From positions 1 through 64,000 of the forward strand of contig ML978256.1 of assembly GCA_010015745.1 (NCBI GenBank): a stretch of 64,000 nt of DNA, in the 5' to 3' direction. The translations under genes were made by a program, and so were the position numbers. Below are positions 56,510 through 64,000 of the stretch, piece after piece (the stretch's first letter is position 1; each line of letters opens with the position of its first letter). The notes under the pieces were generated by a model. That model saw nothing but the letters and a program-made list of their open reading frames with translations. It was not told the origin of the DNA and ran no database searches. This DNA is from Setomelanomma holmii. Lineage: Eukaryota; Ascomycota; Dothideomycetes; Pleosporales; Phaeosphaeriaceae.

Positions 56510-58508
56510 TCATAGGTTGGCCTTCTTCGACCTCTTCTTCGGCGCCACCTGCCATCCAAAGCTCTGCAGAAAATCAGCAGGAACATTGCATCGAGTCGAT
56601 GGCAACCTACCGCTTTCTCAGCTTTCCCACTCTGTATGAGCACGTTCACTATGACCGGCACGGTCGCATTGAACCCGGCAATAGTCGCCTTCTTCAGCTC
56701 TTCAGGCGTACGCACCAAGAAATCAAGCCCACCACACGCTTCAGCCATTTTTTGGTATTTCACCTCCCAACCCAAAGCCCAACTCCTAAGACCTGACTCG
56801 TTCCTTTTCGTCTTCTCGTGCTTAGCCACCCAGTCCTCGGCGGTATTGGAGTCACCGAAGTAGATGCCTCCATTATTAACAACGAAGTTGAGGATGTCCT
56901 AAAGGTTGGTGTACGAAGTCAGTGTATGTTTCACGTGAATTCTGTACATGGGGTTCTGCTTGCCATTCCAATGCGCGCCATGGTTTCAACTTCCATACCA
57001 CTAAAACCGAACGCAGAGTCTCCCTCGATTGCGACAATCTTCTTTCGCTTCGCTGGTCCTGAAGAAGCCTGGCATTGGGTGCGTTATAAGCTTCCCATGC
57101 TGCTATTGCGTATGGCAGACCTACACCCATAGTCGCACATGTACCAGCGTCTAGTCGAAGTCGTGGATGCTGGAGTGGAAATATCGATCGGCTGATGTCC
57201 GTGGTATTGGCGCCCTTGGCGATGTAGCATATCCCTCCCTCAGAAGGCGGGGATAGCGAATGAAGTGCGGACTTGATGACGTCGAACACACGCCCGTAAG
57301 TCAACGGCATTGAATTGTCCTTCGCCGCCACCAGTGACACTCTTTCATTCTTACGCTGAGCAATCTCAAGGTTGTGAACATACTGTGAGCTCGCCGAATC
57401 GTATCGCCAATTACCCAGGCACTTTGAGAGTTGCTGAGTGACTAGATCGACGTCGCCTAGAAGCGAGTATTCTGCGTCTGCAGCATTGCGACCCATCTCC
57501 TCTGCTGAGATGTCCACTTGGACGAACTTGGCCGAAGAGCTCCATTTCGGTGCTTCGCCATAGTGGAAGATCCAATTCAATCTGGCGCCCAGTATGATGA
57601 CAACATCGGCCATTTTCAGGGCTGCGCTTCGCGCAGATGATGCATTAGCTGAATGTGAGTCTGTATTGACGCCCTTGCCCATCGGCGAAGGCAAGAAAGG
57701 AATCGAGGTCTGCTCGATGAAAGCTCGGATTGAGTTCTCAGCTCGAGCATATGCGGCTCCTTTGCCGATCAGCACTAATGGCGCTTTTGCGTTCTTAATC
57801 AAGAATGCAACACGGGCAAGTCTTGCTTCATCTGTCCCACTTCTGGGTAGACTTGCAACTGTTGGTGTTTCCTGTATATCCTCGATCACCTCTGATGATG
57901 GTGGATCATTAATGATGTCTGCGGGTAGATCGACAAAACCAGTCCCGGGTCGACCATAGTAAGAGCACCGGTATGCTATGGCGATGGTACTGGGTAGAGA
58001 TTCGATATTTTGGCGGCCGTACAGCGATCTCTGTATGCGGCTTCAGGAGAGCTATGGAATCTAGTTCTTGAAAAGCACCCTTTGTGACTTGATGAGTTTC
58101 TACAGAGCCACCGAGCAGGAGAAGAGGAAAGTTGTTCTCGCTTGCGTTGCCAACCTGCATCGAGATCAGTATGCTAAGGCATATCACAATTGGCAAAGAC
58201 GTCCGACGGAATACAGTGTCTCAAAGGTATGCTTTTTGTACCCCAGCAATGGCATGCAGGACGCCCGGTCCGCCAACAACCAAGCAGACGCCTGGCCTTC
58301 TCGACAGATAGCCATACGCTGTAGCCGCGTACGAAGCCGCTTGCTCATTGCGAAAGCCTATGAATCGAATGCCAATGTTGATAGCTTGTTCTGCAACATC
58401 CGAGACAGGCACACCAACGAGTCCGAAGATGACAGACACCCCAAGGTCCCGGAGTGTTTCCGCAATGATCTTAGCTCCTGTTGCCGGGCTCTGCGATGTC
58501 GAGGACAT
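56510..58508 (-). pseudogene. 2-hydroxyacyl-CoA lyase/oxalyl-CoA decarboxylase-like ThDP enzyme, two frameshifts
   Basis: Start at 58508 (MSSTSQSPATGAKIIAETLR). Introns: 58155-58241; a GC-AG intron at 56899-56963 (donor GCAAGC); and 56564-56610. Blocks in order: GLVGVPVSDVAEQA, FRNEQAASYAATAYGYL (catalytic Glu), NNFPLLLLGGSVETHQ, GTGFVDLPADIINDPP, MADVVIILGARLNWIFHYGE and the ThDP site GDSAFGFSGMEVET with NNGGIYFG. Two single-base lesions are seen: one extra base in a T/A run at 58008-58011 and one missing base near 57070. The protein ends ANL, a PTS1-like tripeptide (human HACL1 ends SNM). The family cleaves 2-hydroxyacyl-CoA to an aldehyde and formyl-CoA in peroxisomes using thiamine diphosphate. 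Confidence 0.82.
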
Positions 58509-59785
58509 GGTTGGGAAGTTGGGGCCCCATCAAGGATTGTCCGAAGCAGATGCATCGGTGTTCCTGGTAGACTGCTGTGACAATGAGCCCGAAGTGGAGA
58601 GCTTCGGGCAACCGAGGTTGATTGAGTCGTGTGCGTCGAAGTCGACAAAAGCACGTCGATTGATTCGCAAAGTTGTCCATCGACACCTTCCGACCAGCTT
58701 CAGAGAGTATCGAAGCTGGCAAAAGCCCTCCACAGTATTATCGAATGTGCTTTGAGCACTCGAGTCGGTGAGCATACTGCTGTGGTGTGCAGGGAATCAC
58801 CCGCATGGGCTGCTAGCATCAAGAATCGCGGCGTGTGCCGCCATGCGCGATATCAGGGCGCATATGCTGGGTGGATAGAATAATGCATGAAGAAGAGCGA
58901 AGGGTTGAGCAACATGTTGGCAGTGCGTACAGGGACGGGCGTGGCCCAGTCGTGCCAGTCCAGTCTGTGCTCGAGCAAACACAGCAAACAACCTCCGTCC
59001 CATGAGAGACGATGACCTCTTCCAGCTATATTACGCCGGTTATATTTGCAACCGTCCAAAGTGCTCTCAGAGACATTCTAAACCCCTCAATCGAATAGCC
59101 GTATCCTCGATGCGCGTCAGTACTTTGAATCCATAGCGACGAGATATGATACGCCCTGGTCAAAGCAGCGCTATAGCAGCAATCTGGAAGAAATGAATTA
59201 CAGACAGAAGAGTCCTTACTGACACCGTTCGGATTTGAGTGTCGGTTTTATGTACATCGAAAGTCCAGTCCAATGAATTTTAGTAGACCTCAGGATGTAA
59301 GTCCTCACAGGCACCGTTCAATGCTTCGCGGTAGTTGAGAACGATGCTAAAGGTACACAAGTCACGCCTTCTTTTGCTCTACTCGGATCCTCGAGCCTGC
59401 CTGAAGTTGGTCATGTTCGCGCGTTGTAATTGAGGAAATCACAGGTCATACGAGGTCCTGCCTCGACACTCACGGTCGAGCAGCAGCTTCAGTGCAATTG
59501 TACAACGAGAGCTGGTGTGTCATCAAAGATTCCAGATACCTCCAACCAAATGCGTTATTCCATGGTCGTGGAGTGAAAGATTGGCGCTTACCTCGTCGCG
59601 TTTGCACCTGCTCGTTGCCTCATACCGCAAGCACGACCCATCGACGTCACACATAAACACGCCAGCTGCTCATAATTCCACATCCCATCACCACACACGC
59701 TTTCCACTTCGAGTCAACCGTCAGCAGAGTTGAATTCCTTTGGCGCCACCATCCAAGCCCATCTTTCTCCCACCAGCTAAACACC
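58509..59785. other. Intergenic region between lyase and SMP-repeat gene
   Basis: About 1.3 kb separates two divergently transcribed genes. There is no supportable gene or repeat. Confidence 0.35.
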
Positions 59786-60896
59786 ATGTCACCCACCACT
59801 AGCGAGAAGCCTGCGCCTAGATTCGCGGACCTCTTGAAAGAAATTCTCGACAAGATCAAGTATCATCCTCAGGACATCACGACCGAAGACGCTCGGCGCC
59901 TCTCTGAGAACGTCGAGGTTCGCGATATGCAGTCGGCCAAGATCATCTCTGCGGTCGAGGCCTTCGCTGCCGCCAACGAGACTGTCCACGAGGTGAACCC
60001 AAAGTTGGGCCAGGCTCCTCACACATCTCTCCCTACGCTTCTAAACGATCTCAGGGCAGCGGTTGACCAGAACCCTGCCGACGTCACTACTGAGGTGTTG
60101 AAGGAAGCTCAGTCCGTTGTCAGCAGTAAGTCCCATCTCTTGCCGTCTTTCCCGCAACTTCACGCTCCTACAATCAGTGCACCACCAACACTAGCCAGAG
60201 ATGCAGAAGGCGGTCGGCCACACCAACGCCCCGCATCCCGAGCTGGAGGCCGAGCTACGAGAGGAAATCGCTAAGATCGAACCCAAGGTTGTTGAAGGCA
60301 CCGTCACCGTCGAGGAAGCCAACCATCTCCACTCTCTCGAAGCCCGCGCACACGGCCATACCGAGAAGGGTGGCATCACCTCGATTGCCCAGTCGGTCGC
60401 AGCCAAGCGAGAGCGCCAGCTTTCACTGAGCAGTGGCTCTAGCCCCGTCAGCTCTCGCCCCTGTGCCAACAGCAAGACCATCTCACCACAGGAGCAGTCT
60501 CATCGTGACAAAGAAGCCAACCTGCACAAAGCCGAGGCCGCGATCCAGCCCAAGGTCGAGGAGGGTTCTGTGACTCAGGTTGACGCCGACCCTTTGCAAT
60601 CCCGCGAGACACGTGCCCACGGCAAGACTGACAAGGGTGGCCTCACTGCATCCGTCCAGTCGCTCGCATCCAAGAAGCGTCAGGATTCCCTCAGTGACCG
60701 CTCCAATATTTCTACTGGAGGTTCCTTCGAAGACTACCAACATCGCAAGGAACAGTCGCAGCAGGACCGCGAAGTCAACTCGAAGCTGGCTGAGATGACT
60801 CTAGAGCCCAAGGTCAAGAGCGATCTAGAAGTTGTCAACAAGGAACCCTCCGCTCATAAGCGCGAGAACAGTCAGCCTGTTGCAGAGGTCAAATGA
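59786..60896 (+). CDS. SMP (seed maturation protein)-like repeat protein
   Basis: Two exons with an intron at 60126-60198 (73 bp) join in frame and give about 345 residues. The protein is hydrophilic and rich in Ala, Glu and Lys. It carries two clear repeats of the SMP type: VTVEEANHLHSLEARAHGHT-EKGGITS near 60310-60385 and VTQVDADPLQSRETRAHGKT-DKGGLTA near 60570-60650. The N-terminal part has related DVTTE segments. SMP/LEA-like proteins are linked with desiccation and stress tolerance, and in fungi with spores; that role is inferred. No lesion. Confidence 0.82.
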
Positions 60897-61252
60897 GGGG
60901 CTTTATCAGCGCACAAAGGTCGCTAAAGGTGATCCTTCCACCGACAGATTGACGTGGTTAGCTCTGCATTGAGACCAGGACTCCGAGGAACAAGGCCCGA
61001 GAAATCCAAGGTAACATGTATATAGCAGACATAGCTAGTTGGACTGCCGAGTCGGCGTCCCAGAAATGAGAGGCTTTTTAACATAAGAGTGAGCAGGAAT
61101 TTTCCATGCGCCGTAGTGCGACATGAGATGTGAAGAGTTTCAAATGTGCTTGGGTTCAGTATCTATCTATGGTATCTCCTGCCTATGCGAATGCCCTCCA
61201 TATGCACAGTATCCTTCATTTCAAACCCTCTTACCCGCTCACGGAAATCAAG
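60897..61252. other. Convergent 3' flanks
   Basis: These 356 bp lie between the convergent SMP-like gene and RanGAP. Nothing else is seen. Confidence 0.4.
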
Positions 61253-62589
61253 CTATTTGATCTCAGTCTTGGCTAGCGCATCAGCAAGATCATCAACCTT
61301 CTTGTCCTTCTCTTCTGCCACATTACCCTCTTCCGCCCTCTGGTCATCGACAATCTGCCGCGCAGCCTTCTCCTCCACCTCAACACCCTCCTCATCACTA
61401 CCCTCGCCACGCTTCTCTTCCTCATAACTCTCTTCCTCGTCTTCGTCCTCACTTTCGAGCTCGTCAAGCTCATCCAGTCCCCAGTATTCCTCGTCGTCCT
61501 CGCGCTCCCCGCTCTCCTCTTTGCGTGCCTCAAGGACCTCACGTAGCTTCTCGATGCTCGGGTGTTCCTCATCGAACTTGTTCCCGTTGAGTTCGACACG
61601 GCGCAAAGCAGGCAGAGAGGATGATGCGGCGGTCGCGAGGCCCTCGAGACCCTTGGCGTTGATATCGTTGAACTGGAGACGGAGAATTTCGACCTTCTTG
61701 TTCTGCCCCTTTTCAAGAGCGGATGCCAGTGCGATACCACCCCGGCCGCTGAGCAGGCAGTCGCCAACACCAAGTTCGCGAAGTTCTGTCCACCGACCGA
61801 CCACCTTGCTGAGTGCGTTTGCGCCCATGGCTGTAAAGGTGTTGTCTTGTAAATCGAGCGTCTCGAGTTTGGTGAGGTGGTGCAGACCGCTTGTGAGGAG
61901 ATGTGTGATGCCTTCTTGTCGAATGCCGTTCTGTGTCATTTTGATTGTCTTGACTCCACTGTTGGCTGCGTATGCCTTGGCCCACGCTGCCATGCTGCCA
62001 TTTTCGAGACGGTTGCGACCGCAAATGACGAGCTCGAGGTCCGGCACTTGCTTGCCCTCTTTGCGCACGGCCTCCTTCTTCTCGGCGAGGGCGGTGAGCG
62101 CATCTGCAACAAGCACACCTGCCGCGGGACCGAGACCGTTGTTGTTGAGGTATAGATAGCGCAGTGGTGTGTGCTGCGAGAGGAAGTCGACGAGCGGGGC
62201 CACTGTGTTGAGACCGAACGCGTTGTCGGAGAGATCGACTGTGTGCAGCTCGGGGAGCGTCAGGAGGGCGTTGACGAGGTGCGACAATGCGGGCGGGATC
62301 TCCGAGAGTAGTCGAGACGTGAAGATATCTGCGAGATTTGCGACCTATTAGTGTGTTAGGGCTTGCTTCTCCCTTCGATGACATAGAGGTAAATTACCTT
62401 TAAGCTCTTCTTCGTCTCCAGCACCTTTGCAAGCGCCTCGCTAGCCTGCACGCCCAGTGTATTCCCGAGGAATCTTACTTCCTCAACCTGGCTGTTGTTC
62501 TTCAGATCCTGCATGTGTGGCTCAATGTCCTCGGCGGTGGTGAGCTTCAAGCCCTTGCCTTCGATCGAAAAGACCTTGGATCCTGGCAT
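61253..62589 (-). CDS. RNA1: Ran GTPase-activating protein 1 (RanGAP)
   Basis: Two exons: start at 62589 (MPGSKVFSIEGKGLKL) and an intron at 62345-62398 (54 bp). The protein is a chain of leucine-rich repeats (VDLSDNAFGLN, LYLNNNGLGPAAG, LELVICGRNRLENGSM with the conserved Arg/Asn loop, TLDLQDNTF, ILRLQFNDINAKG) followed by the very acidic C-terminal tail (near 61400-61500) seen in yeast Rna1. It stimulates GTP hydrolysis by Ran in the cytoplasm and so drives nuclear transport. The length of about 428 residues fits the family. No lesion. It is divergent from COX17. Confidence 0.92.
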
Positions 62590-62986
62590 TTTGTGCAAAT
62601 TCGCGTGTACAAGGTGATAGAGATACTCAAGAAGCGAACAGAGGAGGGGAGTGCCGAGGGCTGCAGTTGCCGTGGCTGTGAATCGAGTGTTTTGTCTGTG
62701 TTGGTGGGGTGGATTTGTTTGGCTAGACCCCTGCAGGATTCAAGCAGACGCAGGGCCTCGACAAGTGGCGGCCCGCGGAAGAGCGCGCCCAGCCCGATAC
62801 CGCCAGGGAGCCAAATGATGACATGAGCAAGAAAGTTGAGCTTCCCGAGGCGATTGTTAAGCAGCTCTCAGTCCACAACCACACATTCACACAGTATGGC
62901 ATCAGGTACGCATTGCGCATGCGCACAGAGGTACGCTCGACACAGAGACTGATTGTAGAATTATAGCACCACCAACAGTCGCCAAC

Positions 62987-63226
62987 ATGGGCGCAGACTT
63001 GAAGGACACCACCGCCGCGCCTGCAAAGGTCAAGCCATGCTGCGTACGACTCCGCATGACGATTTGCCTCTGTTCTAAGACTGATTGCATGCAGGTTTGC
63101 ACCGAGCAGAAGGCCAAGCGCGACGAATGCATGCTCTTCTCCACCTCCAACGATGCCCAGAAGGAATGCGCCGGCCTCGTCGACCAGTACCGCCAATGCA
63201 TGGCTGGCTACGGCTTCAAGATATAA
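62987..63226 (+). CDS. COX17: Cytochrome c oxidase copper chaperone
   Basis: Two exons with an intron at 63044-63094 (51 bp) give MGADLKDTTAAPAKVKPC joined to CVCTEQKAKRDEC. The KPCCVC copper motif is created across the splice junction. The twin CX9C helices follow (C-MLFSTSNDA, C-AGLVDQYRQ-C, AGYGFKI at the end). The 63 residues match the family length of about 60-70. It carries Cu(I) in the mitochondrial intermembrane space for cytochrome oxidase assembly. The upstream region may contain a 5' UTR intron. Confidence 0.95.
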   Translation: MGADLKDTTAAPAKVKPCCVRLRMTICLCSKTDCMQVCTEQKAKRDECMLFSTSNDAQKECAGLVDQYRQCMAGYGFKI

Positions 63227-63404
63227 GCACGTTGGGGATAGTGTACGCTTGAAGCGACTGTACAACACAGCATGGGTTGGCGCATAGCATTAGACGGACA
63301 ATTGGCATTGAATGTACACTATACAAATGGCAGTGCTCTTCCCTCAAAGTCTAATTGGGGTATCTGAAAATGGCTCAAATATGCAAATGCTTCGAAATGG
63401 CGAC

Positions 63405-64000
63405 TCAAGAAGTCTTGCTCTTCCCTCCGCCAAACAGACCACTCTCGATCGCTAGTCGCCACACACACCAGAGGTAGCAGATGCCGAACCCTCCAGTGCC
63501 AACGATGGCGTTTGCGACCACCCACAGATCCGGCTTGTCAGTCGGAGGTTGAAAGGCGGCTTCGACCATGTGCCAGCCGACCATTACGACGTACAAGTTG
63601 AGGTGTAGGATCTTGCTCACCAGGTACAGTCCGCTCCTACTACCTTCATGGTAGGCCGAAAAGGACACAGGTGGCAGGCCCAAAAGGTACGCCCACAGGA
63701 GGGTGACAACGAAGTAGGGAACGCGCAGTTCGTCCCGCTTGAGCAGTGGGAACATGGTCCAGACGCCAAGCATGTTTGCGAATCCGACCCAGGCGCGAGT
63801 GGACGGCAACAAGCCGTCTTTACCGCTGAGTAGGAGCGTCATGGGAAGCAACGGAAGTAGTACGTTCTTCTCGTGCACCTGGTATGAGCAGAGGAAAAAT
63901 CCCCAGGAGACTGCAGCAAATGCAAGTGGCAATAACTGTCTCTTTGGCTTGAAGAGAATGATCAAACATGGAGGCAGGATGGCCAAGGATGTTGCGACAA
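63405..64000 (-). CDS. ALG6: Dolichyl-P-Glc:Man9GlcNAc2-PP-dolichol glucosyltransferase, C-terminal part
   Basis: Partial: the gene runs off the right edge of the window. The visible C-terminal region is a series of membrane spans. It includes the family motif SYQVHEKNVLLPLLP, which favours ALG6 over ALG8, then ARAWVGFANMLGVWTMFPLL and a Trp-rich last span, ending GGGKSKTS at 63405. ALG6 adds the first glucose to the lipid-linked oligosaccharide in the ER. No lesion in the part seen. Confidence 0.85.
   Translation of the reverse strand, partial: VATSLAILPPCLIILFKPKRQLLPLAFAAVSWGFFLCSYQVHEKNVLLPLLPMTLLLSGKDGLLPSTRAWVGFANMLGVWTMFPLLKRDELRVPYFVVTLLWAYLLGLPPVSFSAYHEGSRSGLYLVSKILHLNLYVVMVGWHMVEAAFQPPTDKPDLWVVANAIVGTGGFGICYLWCVWRLAIESGLFGGGKSKTS

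Noticed and set aside
61273..61773. Arg-rich 166-codon frame on the minus strand inside RanGAP
   Set aside because: Off-frame reading of the acidic Glu/Asp tail of RanGAP gives Arg/Ser-rich sequence; not a gene.

Overview
The window looks like nuclear DNA of a filamentous ascomycete, most likely a Dothideomycete (Pleosporales-like); the class is inference from gene style, not a search. Genes carry many very short introns (about 45-65 bp) with GT...AG ends and CTRAC-like branch sites. Repeats are riddled with TAG, TAA and TGA codons of the kind left by RIP (repeat-induced point mutation, C to T). Housekeeping genes are recognisably fungal: RPP0, COX17, TRM82, RNA1/RanGAP, threonine aldolase and ALG6.

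Layout. 1-5187: RIP-degraded Ty1/Copia element cut off just after its pol gene. 5188-8986: three broken genes (N-terminal half of an acyl-CoA ligase, an enoyl-CoA hydratase, an NmrA-like protein). 9224-11054: pogo/Fot1 DNA transposon with both terminal repeats and TA target duplication. 11055-12254: AT-rich relic with a second pogo-like tail. 12255-19205: Gypsy chromovirus with two LTRs and a chromodomain, plus an antisense Cys-rich/coiled-coil ORF. 19538-20631: C-terminal half of the split ligase. 21383-39331: metabolic cluster (two AtuA-like proteins, a second enoyl-CoA hydratase, FSH serine hydrolase, second acyl-CoA ligase, SDR, dead bZIP regulator, ABM-domain protein, MFS transporter, MaoC-type hydratase). 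39628-43302: second MFS transporter and a glutamine amidotransferase-like gene. 43657-49838: conserved genes (threonine aldolase, TRM82, RPP0, a GNAT protein). 50735-58508: accessory stretch with a small secreted-protein relic, a P450, two F-box-like relics and a 2-hydroxyacyl-CoA lyase-like gene. 59786-64000: SMP-repeat protein, RanGAP, COX17 and the end of ALG6.

How the genes may work together. Many cluster enzymes end in peroxisomal PTS1-like tripeptides (SKL, SRL, SHL, PKL, SKL, ANL, ANL). Their activities (CoA ligation, enoyl-CoA hydration, AtuA-type processing, SDR oxidation, 2-hydroxyacyl-CoA cleavage) fit a peroxisomal pathway degrading a branched or isoprenoid-like or aromatic side-chain acid; the substrate is unknown. 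There are two paralogous sets, one largely decayed (ligase A, hydratase 1, AtuA-1) and one apparently intact (ligase B, AtuA-2, SDR). The bZIP regulator, MaoC hydratase and lyase also carry reading-frame lesions, whereas the conserved genes in the same window carry none that I could find. The cluster therefore seems to be dying, helped by transposons, RIP-like mutation and an inversion that cut ligase A inside its ATP-binding loop.
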